Shown one piece after another: positions 21,740 to 48,197 of a DNA stretch of 64,000 nt. Made by a program: the position numbers and the translations under genes. Origin of the DNA: Eonycteris spelaea (taxonomy: Eukaryota > Chordata > Mammalia > Chiroptera > Pteropodidae); the NCBI GenBank assembly GCA_003508835.1, contig PUFA01000182.1, forward strand, positions 2,232,001 through 2,296,000. The letters run 5' to 3'. Numbering within the stretch: the first letter of the stretch is position 1; every line of letters starts with the position of its first letter. The notes below the pieces were generated by a model, which had not been told where the DNA came from, made no database searches, and saw nothing but the letters and a program-made list of their open reading frames with translations.

Positions 21740-23020
21740 GAATTTGAAATACTTGTATTTTTTAAATTGTGATAAAATACACCTAAAATTTATGCTCTAC
21801 CATTTTTAAGTGTACAATTCAGGGGCATTAAGTACATTCACGTTGTTGCACAACTCTCGCCAATATCCATCTCCAGAACTCTTTTCATCTTGCAAAACTA
21901 AAACTGCATGCCCATTTGTCCAGTGGTGGGACGAAGGTGTAATGGCCACCATAACGTGAAGGTGTCTTAAGACTGGCAAATGAAGCAGGCAACTCCATAG
22001 AACATAGCGGAATTCATTATAGAGTAATTTACTTATGGGAAGCTTGGCTGCAGTGCACAGAAGCCCCAGCAGTACATGCAGCTTATTCTCTGCTCACAGA
22101 CTCATTACAGTATAACACAGTATACAATATATACTATTTTTAATAGTATATAACTCGGGTACCAATGACTGAAAAGACAAAGGCACATGAATGCAGTAGC
22201 ACCAGAGGCCATTCTTCCTGGTGGTCTTGTGATAGATGGTTATCTACAAGTGATAGTATAACCAGTGTGATATTTATCTTAGTCGTCACACCTTTCTGAC
22301 CATTGCTAACAAATATAGTTATGTCTACATGTTAAGGAATGCAGAAAACCCTCAACTAAAAAGGCTTTGATATGCTTGCTAAGGACAGTGAAGTCGGTCA
22401 AAGGTCAACACATGAAACCTAAAAATGAAATAAAATATGGGGCACAGAGATGGAATTAGTTTTGTTCACATCTACACCTACATGCCATTAAATAAGCACT
22501 ACCCACTGTCCCACTCCCATCCCCTCTGGCAACTGAACACCATTCTACTTAGGTCTATTTGTCATTTTGTATCTGGCTATTTCGCTGAGCTTCATGTCCT
22601 TAAGGTACATCCACGTGGTAACGCATGTCAGAACCTCCTGCCTTCCTAAGGCTGAATAATAGTCCACTGTATGTGTAAACATCTTATTTACCCATCATCT
22701 GTCGACGGACACTTGGGCTGCTTCCACCTTTTGGCTACTGTGGATAATACCGCTATCAGTATGGGTGTACAAATGTCTGAGCCCCTGCTTGCAATTCTTT
22801 TGGGTATATACTCAGAAGTGCAACTGCTGATCACATGGTAATTCTATTTTTAATGTTTTGAGGAACTACCACACTGGTTTCCGCGGTAGTTGCACCATGT
22901 TATGTTCCCGCTCACTGTGCACAAGTGTTCCACTTTCTCCACATCCTCACCAACACTTGTTATTTTTTTTCTTTTTTTCTAGTAGCCATCCTAATGTGTG
23001 TGAGGTGGTTGAGACAGCTG
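21740..23020 (-). mobile_element. LINE-1 (L1M-type) 3-prime end, antisense, interrupted
   Basis: 21,740-21,925 and 22,480-23,020 are two parts of one antisense L1 tail. Typical phrases are GTGTACAATTCAGGGGCATT, CTTGGGCTGCTTCCACCTTT and TCCTCACCAACACTTGTTAT. About 550 bp (21,926-22,480) of unrelated, unidentified sequence is inserted between them. Confidence 0.75.
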
Positions 23021-24440
23021 AATTTTTAATCACTTTAAGAAACTTCTCCATCAACAAAATGAAAAGACAACCAACAAAATATTTGCAAGTCATGTATCTG
23101 ATAAGGGGTTAATATTCAAAATATATACAGAACTCACACAACTCAACAGCAAAAAAATACTTTCTAATGGTCAGAAGAACTAAATAAATGTTTTTCCAAG
23201 GGAGACATCCAAATGGCCAACATTAGGTTATTATACACAGAACAGGAAACATATATAGAGATAAGATGCACCACAGTCACGCAGGGGACTCACAGACACT
23301 CCCACCTGAACACAACTCAGTGACATGGACAAACTTAGCTAGACCTACTTGGCCCCGGAGACAGAATCACCTAGACTCTAGACTTTGGAACCTGTACATA
23401 AAGATACACACTCTCAGAGATCAAGACCTCCATGACACACAAACACAGCCAAGACCCTCTGCGCCCTTTCCTGTTTTTATTTTCTCCTTAGGACTTATCA
23501 CCATCCAATATGCTTCGTATTTTAATCGCATGTCCTCACTTTTCCCTTATAGAATTTCAGTGCCAAGAAGACAGGGATATTTCCTCTGTTCTGAGCACAG
23601 CTAAATCAACAGCACCCAGTGCAAAGCCTGTTAACATATGAGAAAATAAATGTTTATTGAAAGACCAGTGCGCACACACACACACACCATTTGTCTGAAC
23701 TCACTGGCTCACATCCAGTTGATCTGCCAAGGGTGAAGGGTTACTGTTCCCATTCCAAATAGTGCAGGGTGTCCACTGATTCTCAAAGGAATTCCCAAAG
23801 CCTCCTTTGGCTGACCTGCTGGGAGTGGGGCATCACACTGTATAACTCATTGAGGACAAAAACCCTTCTGTTCGCTCCCTAGCCCCGCCTCTCCATAACC
23901 TGCAGGGAAGTGGTGCTGTCACCCGGCTACCATCCAAATGACCCTAACGTTCCTCTATACCTGACTATGTCACAAGCCATGCTGCTTGCAGGAACTGAAT
24001 AGGATTCCCTACCACAAAAGGAAGATGGCCAAGTGCAAAGACCACAGTGCCAGGTGCAAAGACCAAGATGGCAATGGGGCATCGTGTGCAAAAAGGGCCA
24101 GGGGCAAAAGAGCCAAGTGTAACAGAAGAACTACACATGCCTTAAAAAGAATTTAATAACTGCACGCCACAGTCTATAAATACAGCGGCTCCTTCTCAGT
24201 GTGGAGCGGGTGCCTTCAGAGCATGAGCCCCCCCTTCTCCATTCCTTGATTACAAAATAAGGTTTCTGCTCTGTTTTACGGAACTCAGTCTGTTCTATTG
24301 GCAGGGATAGTACTGGGCAAAAAGACCTGGGTTTGGATCCCCCACTGGGAAGGGTCAGTAGCAGTGGAGTTACCGATACAGGAAAGAAGCATAAGAACTA
24401 CACAAATTGACTAAATATTAAACCAGGCTCTATTCAGAGC
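23021..24440. other. Gene-free stretch
   Basis: Repeat-like and unique sequence with no convincing exon. An open frame at 23,266-23,604 has no recognisable domain. The CA-rich patch near 23,670 is short. Confidence 0.4.
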
Positions 24441-25520
24441 CTGCTCTGCGCTGCCAAAACACGGGATCCTGGCTGATCAGCACACGGCCAGACCACGCGA
24501 CCGACAGGGCAACTCCTGCGGAGATCACTAACGACGACCTCCCGGGGCCTTTAACGCTGCACACCGACACCGGAAAGGAAAACAGATTCATAATGAAGTC
24601 CTCGGAACCGGAGCCTGAGACCCGCGCCCCCCACTAGGGTCAGAGGCCCCAGGTGATCGGGGTTTCTACCAGGAGCGTCCGCTCACTCCCTGACATGGAG
24701 AATTCTGCTGGAACCTGCGCTTCCACCAGCAGTCTGGCCTGAGCCGGTCTGCCCCGTCCCGCCCTCCCAACCCCACCACGTTCCTTGACACGCTTTTCTA
24801 CGGTGTTTGCATCCTCTTCTTTTGTTCCCGGCTGGGCGCCCACCGTTGGCCCCGCGGCTCTCACCATCTGTCCCGCACCTGCCACAACCCGCCAAGAGGA
24901 AGTTAAGACCTCTTAAGCCGGAACACCTCGTCGCTGGGCGACAGGCAGGCAACCTTCCGGACCAACAAGCCTACTGGAAGCTGGAAGAAAGGAGTGGCAG
25001 GGGGACCTCAGGGACGTCTCCTTAGCATTTCCTGTCGCACCCTAATCTCCGCTGCACATTCACCAACTCTTCAAAGACCTGCGGCCTCTGCTTTCACGAC
25101 ACCCGAATCTCCGCAGTCGGAGGCTGCGCCTGCGCACTTCCGCCAGGCCCGGTCTCCCAGGGGTCTGCGCGGCGCCGAGGAGCGCCTCTGCGTTGCATGC
25201 TGGGAGCAACCTGAAAGCCGGGCTTCCGCGTGTCTAAGGAGACGGTCCTTCAAAGCTACATTTCCCCAGGGACTCGGGATCCACAAGGTGTTTCTCGTCC
25301 AGGAAATGAGCCTGGTGTGGGCGGGGAAAAGCTCTGTAGTGTCTACCTGGAGCTGTTGGGGAGTTTGGAAACGAGGAAGTCGGGGACGTTGACAGCGCGT
25401 GCGCATTCCGGTCCTGCGGCTACACGGGAAGCGGACACAGACGGGCATGAGTGCGCAGGCGCACTGCTGTGGGCGGGCGTTCTCCCTAGCTCCTCTCGCA
25501 AGTGTCAGGTGTTGAGACAG
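24440..25520. promoter_or_regulatory. Orphan CpG island with NRF1-like sites
   Basis: About 1 kb of CpG-dense sequence that is not the first exon of any gene found here. It has two NRF1-type palindromic motifs, GCGCCTGCGCA at 25126-25136 and TGCGCAGGCGCA at 25452-25463. A TGCATGCTGGGA motif lies near 25,195. No TATA box is evident. It could drive a non-coding transcript, be an alternative promoter for the ZNF77-like gene, or be the relic promoter of a lost cluster member. Open frames inside it overlap on both strands and look like GC artefacts. Confidence 0.6.
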
Positions 25521-28200
25521 TGACAAATGGGAGTCAAGTGTGTCTGGCCAGGCATCAGGATGTTTAGTTCATTTGGGAATGTGTTACCCTAAAAGAGTGT
25601 GGAATATGGTGTCCCACTCTTTCCTCCAGACACTTGAATTGCAGTCATGTGGAATTGCTGCCCAGATATGACTTCTGGAAGGGCTCAAGGTATGGATGCC
25701 TAGTGAAGTTGTGCAGCAATAAAGATGAGAATAGCGTTTGACCCAGAGATACCAGGTAGTCTGAACTGAGTTGCGGGTGAAGCCAGGGTAGGACTTGGTG
25801 TGAATGGCCAAGTATTAGGAAACCCCATCACCACCGCTTCCTCACAGGAGAACCCCATTTGGAACTCTCTGGAATTCCTTTGACATTTCAAACCACAGCA
25901 TTTCCAGAGTTTTGGCCCCGGGAACATGGTGACATTGCTCGTACCTTCTCACGTCTCTCAGGTAATGTGATTGAGGTGAGGGTATGTGTGACCTTGGAAG
26001 TGTTTTCTAGCTTCAGACGGGGTTCCAATAAAGGCCTGATGGGTCGTGAGTCTTTGGGATGTGAAAAATAGCTTGTTGGCTTGTTGCACACCTAAAAATG
26101 AAGGTCTGAGTTGGTTTAAATTTCCTTAGTTCATAAGGGGTATTCGTTTTCTGCTATTTCACCTAAAAATAGTAAAGTTTACAAAGTGAAAGTGTAGTTC
26201 TGTAAGTTTTCATAAATGCATGTATGTGCCAGCATAATCAGGATACAAAACACTACATTTCCCCAACAAAACAACTTCCTGGTGCCCATTTTTAGACACT
26301 TTCCCTCTACTCTTAACTCATGACTTGTTCTAGTTCCCTATACCTTTGCTTTTTCCAGAATGTCATATAAATGTAGACTTTTAATTACTATTTTTGAAAT
26401 TTGATGTGATCGTTTGAAAACTGGGCAGTTATATTTGTCCTCCAGAGTTGTTGATTTAACAGGTTCAACAGTGCCCACTACAGGCGATGGCACATATTAG
26501 GCCTTCAAAATAGATTGCATTGTCACTCTCGTGTGCATAAGCTTAAGTAGGACTCTGCTCCAGTGTTTAACTTTTGTAATTTGTACACTGGGGAGGATAT
26601 TTAAGAGAAGCAATCAAATGAGGTAATAGTGATTATGAAATGACACTAATCTCTGCAGTGCTATGAAAGCAAGAATTAACGTGGAACAAACACTGGACTT
26701 TATTTGCCCTTTAATTAAACACAAAGCTGTTATATTTTTCTCTTTTCTAACATGTAGTGAAAGTCTAAATATATGAAACAATATATGTGAAAAACAAAAT
26801 AGGCATTTGGGGTGTTATGAAATATTAAAACGAGTTTATCCATTCTTCTAAAAAGAGCATTAAAATCTTCCTTATTTGAGGACGTCTAATAAATTGGGAC
26901 ATCACTCAAAATGATAGCCCGTCTGCAGCTCATTTCAATTATTCTTTTGCCACTTATAGCTCTTGCCGTTGCTTTTATCGGGAAAGCATAGTCAGTTTGC
27001 AGAGATATCATAAGGAAAGGCCCAGAAGGGGTTAGAACTAGGAAGGGGTTAGAACTGTGAGGAACTCTGGTCTTCGCAAAACACATTTTGTCAGTCAAAA
27101 TGCCAAATGTATAAGGCAACTTCAAATTTACTTGCAAGGATGTTAAACACAAATGCCCTCACATCATGGTTCAAAATTAATAAGACACCTCTGGTCCCAG
27201 ATACCAGTGTACAATCTCATAAACTCATACGACATGCACTAAAATTTTAACCATTGAAAAAAATAAGGCTGAATGATGACTATATCTTCATTTTCTATGG
27301 GAAATAACAATTGACTCCATGAATTGAGAATCATCTGTTTCACTGTCCACTACTTACTACTACCTTTGAACAGTTCTAGAAATAATGTTTAAGGCCTATT
27401 AAATGGGTAAATAAACATGAATTAATGATAACCTCAGTCATTGAGGCCTTCATTCTGCATTCTCTTTTATCCTCATCATTATGGTTTATATATTACTTCA
27501 TTCTGCTTTGATATTATCCAATAAAGTTTTAAATGTTTTCTTGAGATCCTTTTATATCCTTTGCTAGACTTATTTAGTACTTAAAGTGATTTTTTAAAGC
27601 CATTATGTTCTTACTATTATGTTATATTAAAAAATTATAACGATATAATAAAATTTATTAGGAAAATGCCTAAACCGTATGCACCTGGTAATACTGACTC
27701 AATGTATAATGCTTAAATTCCCTTAAGTTACAAAGCTGATTTGACAACTCATAGTACAATATTTTAATATATCTTTCAGCAAATTTAAAATAGAGATTGA
27801 CATGTTAGTATACAACTTATTTGAAAACAGTTAATAGGATATTTCTCAGAAACACAGCTTTTGTTCAACCAAAAAAATGCACATTTATTTCATCACACAT
27901 AATCAGTCTTAATAATTGAACACATACCGAGGGATCATATTCAGGTCTGAGTAACACAAACCGCACACAGCCTGCTAGCGTCATTAATGAGCTTATTTAT
28001 CTCATAGAAGCTCCAGGTAATGGCAGCTGCTCAACAATGCAGTGAAGATATAGAGCACCATGTGTTCCTATGGCTGTGTCATTGCATCTGTTGTAGCAGA
28101 ATCAGAAACATAGAGATTTGAGACCTATGAAGAGCAGGAGGTGTTCACTATACAAACTAGACTTTTATATGGAAAGATATAGAGAAAAGTGGGGTCAAAG
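25521..28200. other. Intergenic, no gene recognised
   Basis: AT-rich unique sequence. Nothing resembling KRAB, fingers or structured RNA was noticed. A short direct repeat (GGGGTTAGAACT) occurs at about 27,028-27,057. Confidence 0.45.
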
Positions 28201-29314
28201 ATAAGACAAACGCTCCAGAAGAGAGTTCATCCCCACAGTAGCCGTTCCAAGGACACAGCCTTGAGAGAGGACGGTGCATGAGATGAGATCAGCAACCGTG
28301 ACAACCTAATCAATGGCCTGGCAGATAGCATAGGGCTGGCAAGAAAATGAAAACTGTGAAGATCTGACCATAAAAGAACACCCACAATGGGAAAGCTCCT
28401 AGGGGGGGATGTCTGTGGAAGTCCATACCTCCAACAAATGGTAGTCAACCAGTTGATATTTGTTTTGAGGACACTTTGATTGGCAGGGCCAGCAATCAGG
28501 AAAATAAGCTGGAGACTGGTGTCCACAAAGCCCCTATGCATCTGCCTTATCTCCCTGGATAGTGGTGGCTCAACAAACTGAATAATCACTTCTTCCAAAT
28601 CGAATATAAATTGGGCTATTACAGAATTCCATTATGGGACCATATAAAGAAAATGTCATTCCTAGCCTTCCCTATGTTGCTAAAATACAACCCAAGAGAA
28701 CCATCCTCACTTCTGATTTCTTTGTGATCCTTCTTAATTCAAAGCTATTGTCCAATTCTCAGCCAGAAGCAAGGACAAAGACCAAAGAGCAACAGATAAA
28801 GAGCTCATATGAAACTATATTCATTTAAGACTTTTGGATACTTACAAAGTTCTGCCAACGTATTTACAAACTTGCTAGCCAGCAAAATGGAATAATGATC
28901 CTTTGACCAAATTGCTGAGCATACATACCTATGTAAGTAAAAAGTGTTAATATTAAAAATTGTAGGTTATTTCAATAAAATAGTAAAGTGAAATACATGT
29001 AACAGGTAAAGTGATATCCACTGGGTCAGTAAAAAATTTTGCAAAAAAACAGTGCCATTACATTGGTCTAATGGCCCCATGCTTACAGAACAATAAAACA
29101 TATGTATATAAAAATTAGATTTAATTTAAAATGCAGTTCATATTACCCAAGGCTGCATAGCACTTCAAAATGAAAACAGAAAAATTATTAACTGAGTTTA
29201 CAAAGAAAAACATACACTATATATCAAATTTTGTATACTATAGACGTACTTACAGAATTCTCATTTTGATGCTTATTTTAGAAAATAAGGAAATTCATTT
29301 GCTAAGAGTCCACT
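28200..29314. repeat. 3-prime flank of ZNF556-like gene, paralogous to 39.0-40.2 kb
   Basis: 28,410-28,600 aligns by eye with 39,120-39,310: TGTGGAAGTCCATACCTC against TGTGGAAGCCTATACCTC, then GGTGTCCACAAAGCCCCTAT against TGATGTCCAGAAGCCCCTGT. This shows the tandem duplication that made the two genes extended past their 3-prime ends. Confidence 0.65.
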
Positions 29315-35301
<5,987 letters not shown>

Positions 35302-35899
35302 CTCGCGTCCCTGCTCCAGGTTCTCACCTCGTCCTTCTCGCGGCCCTGGCGGGTGAGAGCGACCGAGAGTGACACCGGGAAACGCACCCGGCAGGTGCGC
35401 CTGGCCCGGGGGCTGCAAAGAAAGCTATCTACCCGGCTGAGAGCGCGCCCACCACCTGATAGGACAGTGCTCCGGACACCCCGCCCCACCGGGACCCCAG
35501 TTGGACGTGCTCCCGGCCCCGCCCCAGCTCTCCCTCTGGGACAGTTAACCAACCGTGCCAGCGCTCTTCGGTGGACAGTTTCCCACCAGTGGAACCACAT
35601 GACTGACCTTTGGGGGCTGGCCAGACCCTGGACGTTTGCGTCCAAGCAGAACTAGGTCGGGGTCACCAGGCCATACTTAGGTGTCGTCTGGAAGCTCAGG
35701 AGCACTTCCTGCATCCAGACTTACTTTCCCCATGGAGCGACACCAGCCCCCAGTCCCGAAAAGGAAGGCCACCCAGGCTGGGCTGGGACAGGAGGGCCTG
35801 GTGTCCTTCCGAGGTCAGCTTAGCCGGGGCTGCGAGGTCACCAACATATCTGTGCCCTCCGAGAGCACGGACGTGCAAGGCAGGGGCTGCGTAGCTTTG

Positions 35900-38800
35900 A
35901 TGTGTGGCCACTGACGTCGTCAGCCTTCCCTACCCTTCCCTACGCTACCTACGTTATTTGCGAGCCACTGGCTTGCATTAATATCGTCCTCTTTTATAAA
36001 GTAGTGGTTAGAGGATTATCGTGTATAAAAGAGGCTTCCTATTAAAAATGTATTACATTTGACTTATGAAGTATTTTAAATATAACTAATGCATATTTTA
36101 CAATTTTTAAATTAATGGCTTTAAAAAAAATTCAGCCTTAGAGGTCTGCCTTAAAACTCGCTCTTAGCGTACCTCTGGATTGCATGTCCACTTGCCCCAT
36201 ATTCTCATAAATTCCTATTAGTTTTTGTACATATGGTCAGTGTTTATGTAGAGAGGCAATCTCAAGTCCGTATTTTTTTCTCTTTGACATATCAATATAA
36301 CATCGTTTACACATTGATATAGACTTTGATTTTTTTTTTGGTTGTTCAATTATAAATCCTGCAGCTCTTCTCATATCCATAGGTGATTTCCTTAATTTTT
36401 ATAAGGGGTATATGATGTCATTTTTATGTAACCAGTTTGATCTAAATAGGCACTGGATTCATTCCCAACCTTTCACTACTCAAATCCTGCTCAAATTAAT
36501 ATAAATTTAAATAGACCCAGCATAAAAGACTTGAGAATCTGTTCCAAACTGAAATCAAAACTGGGTAGGTGGTCAGATATGGTAAAATAAATATTCTTAA
36601 GTTATACATTTTTTCAAATGTAAATAATTCCTTAAATTTTTGTGGTGAGGTGTATCATACTTAGGAAACTGTTTTATGTTAATTTTAAATAATACTGTAC
36701 AAACTCTCTAGACTTGGCACAAACAATAATCAATAGACTTTGGGCAGATATTAGACTCCCCAGTGTGCCCACGCTGACTTTTTTTCCCTACTTCCAGATG
36801 TGAATACCATTGAGGATTTTACAGTTATTCTTCATAGCTTTTATCACAAAGTAGTGTTTTGCTTAACTTTGCCTCTTTTGAGATTTTTATGAAAAGATAT
36901 TAACAGAATTCCCTTAAGCATGGTCATCACCAATTTTTTGCCTCAAGCTGTTTCACACATGCTGGTGTCTGAAGTTGTGGGTCATTCAATTATCTATACA
37001 TTCCAGTCCTTATGGCTTGGAGGCCATTTCGAGGTCATGAAAAATGCTGCTCCCATCATCCTGTTTCAGTTTCCAAGTGTCCATGCATAACGAATTCTCT
37101 ACACATTGGAGAAAAATTACTGAGTTGTAAACTATGAGAAATTTCAAATGTACAGAAAATGCCAACGGAGCCTATGAATTTACCTTCCTGCCATTTCTGC
37201 ATATTTATTTATTCCACATGACTGACACCAGAATTGCTGAACTTATTAATTTTTACCTATCTAGTGTGAAATGGATTTACCTTGTTATATTACAATACCA
37301 GATATTGAGCATTTTATATTTCATCTATAAAATATTTATTAGTCACATTACTCCATTTGTATGTTTATTGGTTTCATCTGATTTTTTTTGTATAACCTGG
37401 ACATGAATCTTTTTCAGTTGTAGGTACTGCAAATCACTGCTCCCAGACTGCAGTTTACCTTTGTAATCCCTTTATTCTACATTTTGTTGTACTGCTCTTA
37501 GGGTTGAGTTAAATTTCTCAATTTCTTCCTGTTTTTCTTTTCTCCCTATTCTGAAGTCATGAACACTTGCTATAACTTCTAAGACTGTTCTAGTTTCCTT
37601 CTTTGCATGCAAATCTCAATAAGTTTATTATATTGTCCACGTGTTAATGTAGCCATCATTTCTACCACTGCTTAGCAATGAGTGCTGCATCTTCTTGGTA
37701 AAATATGGCAATATTTGTATGTTATGATATGGGAACATTTTTATCCCTGAAATGAGCTTCACTCTCTGATACTTAATATACTGGGAATTCTACTGTCCAA
37801 TATTCCATTTATAACTTATTCTTCATTCAAAATTGAGCCTGGTAGTTCATTATTATGATCACAGGAATGGTTTCATGGACTTACATATATCGCAACTTAT
37901 ATATCAGTATTTTATTTCAGTTATTACTCAATAAACCTAAAAAGTTTGCTTGATCCCAACATATTTCATGCAGTATCAAACTCATACAAATTTAGTAGAA
38001 ACTATGATGCTTTTAATTTTTTTCCCCAATATCTTGGAAGAATTTAGTAATATAACTGTGTGCCTCTTAAAGGTTTATGCAACTCAGTTGTAAACCTGAG
38101 CCTGCCAGGCCCTTATATTTCATTACACATAGACTCGGAAACTCCACAGTCGTGCAGTGAAACACCAAGAGACACTCCAGCCTGGACAAATATGCAAAAA
38201 ACCCTGAAACATGTCTGTGAGTTTGGCTTTCCTCTATACCTTAGGTGATCCCTCATGAGGAATCTTCCCCAAGGTGCTGCGTGTTCAGAGTCAGCTCCGG
38301 AATGGGCTTGGATCAGAGCCAGGTTAGCTTCCAGAATGGACCTGATGACACACCACAGCTAACAATCTATCCAAGGCAACCACCGGACTTGTGAGCATGA
38401 AAAGAAATGCTTTTTGCAGCATGTAATAAGCAAAATCTGAGTAATAGTTATTTACACAATTGCAGTAAATTTTAAAGTTCCAGTATTGACAAGTTAATTT
38501 CAGACAAAACATGTCACTTATTAAATAGAAATGATCAGTGTTCTGCCTCCAGAACTATGAGACAAAATTTCCTGTTGTGCTAAGCCACCCAGTTGTGATA
38601 CTTTGTTACAGCAGCCCTAGGAAATGAATAGGATACAAGTGACCTGAAAACACAGTATATTTCTAAGGATATTTCTAAGAAATATCTACAAAAGATTTTC
38701 CTTGAAAATAAAATGCTGTTTTTCATGACACGTAGTATAATTAAACCCATGTCAAGGAACTGGATTTAGCGCCGAGTAACAGAAATCTCACAAAATCTAA

Positions 38801-38989
38801 CATGCAATGAAAGTGTTTAACCTCACACAGGACTGGGTCAGCGCACTTTAAAATGCGATTAACAAAGCTCCATGTGTTGTTTTATTTTGCTAAAACATTG
38901 CAGATTCTGTGGTGGTGGAGTCAGGTGCAAAAAGCCACTAAAAGAATTAAGAAATGTAAATCAAGCCTTTTAAAATGTGTTAACATCTA
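35900..38989. other. Intergenic, no gene recognised
   Basis: AT-rich sequence between the ZNF556-like promoter and the ZNF555-like 3-prime end. 36,800-37,560 has the texture of antisense L1, and 38,520-38,640 ends like an LTR-type repeat (GCCTCCAGAACTATGAGAC ... GCCACCCAGTTGTG). No exon was found. Confidence 0.4.
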
Positions 38990-40185
38990 GAGGAGAGGTC
39001 GAATCACAGCATCAGAGAACATCAGTCTGAATTAGTGGTCTGGGCCACACCTTAGGGTTTGTAGGGAAATCCAAATGGTGAGTGCCTGACCACACAAGTG
39101 GATCCTTGCTACTAAGCTACAGAGATATTTGTGGAAGCCTATACCTCTCAGGAAAATGGAAATCAAGCACTTGGTGTTTCTTTTGATGATATCCTTGACA
39201 CAGCAAAATTCAGGAAAATGGGCTGAAAGATGATGTCCAGAAGCCCCTGTGCATCTGACACTTTAGAGCAGCTCCAAAAACTTAGTTATGGCTTCTTCAC
39301 TTTGCATCTTCCAAACTTCATGCCAAGTTAAGCTACTGGTATGTGCGAACATGGAATCATGAAGGGAAGAGATTCTTGGAAATATAGTTCCCAAATTTAC
39401 CCATGTTGATATAACACAAACCCAGAAGGAAGATCTGAAACTCTGTATCTCAAGATCATATCAGGGTCTCTTATATGTAAAAGCCTATTGTCTAATTCCC
39501 AATTACAAGCAAGGACAAACAGAAACAGACAAAAGCTGAAAACAACCCACATGAACTACATACTTTGAAGAACTGCGTAATTACAAATGTCTGCCAACTA
39601 TTTATAAGAAAAATGGAATAAGGCTCCTCCAGTCAAAAATAAAGACTCTCTTAATAAGAAAGGGTGAAAACATATGATGGGTGATACCTAATATCTGCCA
39701 CCCCAGGCCAATAAAAAAAATCCAATGAATACCAACAGGTCATTGTTCTAATAACCCCTCTTAAAGCAGCGTTCCCCAACCTTTTCGGCACCTGGGACTG
39801 GTGCTCCTACGAGAATCTAATGCCTGATGATCTGAGGGGAGCTGAGGTGGTGATGCTAGTGCTGGGAAGCAGCTGCAAATACGAATAAGCTTTGCTCGCT
39901 CGCCCACCGCTCACCTCCTGCTGTAAGGCCCGGTTCCTAACAGGCAATGGACCAGTGCTGGTCTACAGCCTGGGGGTTGGGGACTTCTGCCTAAAAGAAC
40001 AATTTAAAGAAATTTAAACTACTTACGTATTAAAAATATGCTTCAAATCATCTGAGTCCAACAAACTAAAGATAAAGGTTTTATTTATAAACGTAAGAAA
40101 AAACACTACATGCAAACTTTATATACTAAGTCTTTGATGGTTATTTTTCACCTACATGTTCATTTGCAAAATAACTGAGTCCACG
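38990..40185. repeat. 3-prime flank of ZNF555-like gene, paralogous to 28.2-29.3 kb
   Basis: 39,120-39,310 aligns with the ZNF556-like 3-prime flank. A minus-strand AATAAA about 100 bp past the stop (near 40,080) is a candidate polyadenylation signal for the ZNF555-like gene. The hAT remnant lies within this flank. Confidence 0.55.
39767..39989. mobile_element. Non-autonomous hAT-type DNA transposon remnant
   Basis: A 223-bp element with terminal inverted repeats: CAGCGTTCCCCAACC on the left, and CAGAAGTCCCCAACC as the reverse complement of the right end. It is flanked by an imperfect 8-bp target duplication (TCTTAAAG / CCTAAAAG). The body (AGAATCTAATGCCTGATGAT; GCTCGCTCGCCCACCGCTCA) is familiar from mammalian hAT (Charlie-like) elements. 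It has no coding capacity. Confidence 0.85.
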
Positions 40186-48197
<8,012 letters not shown>

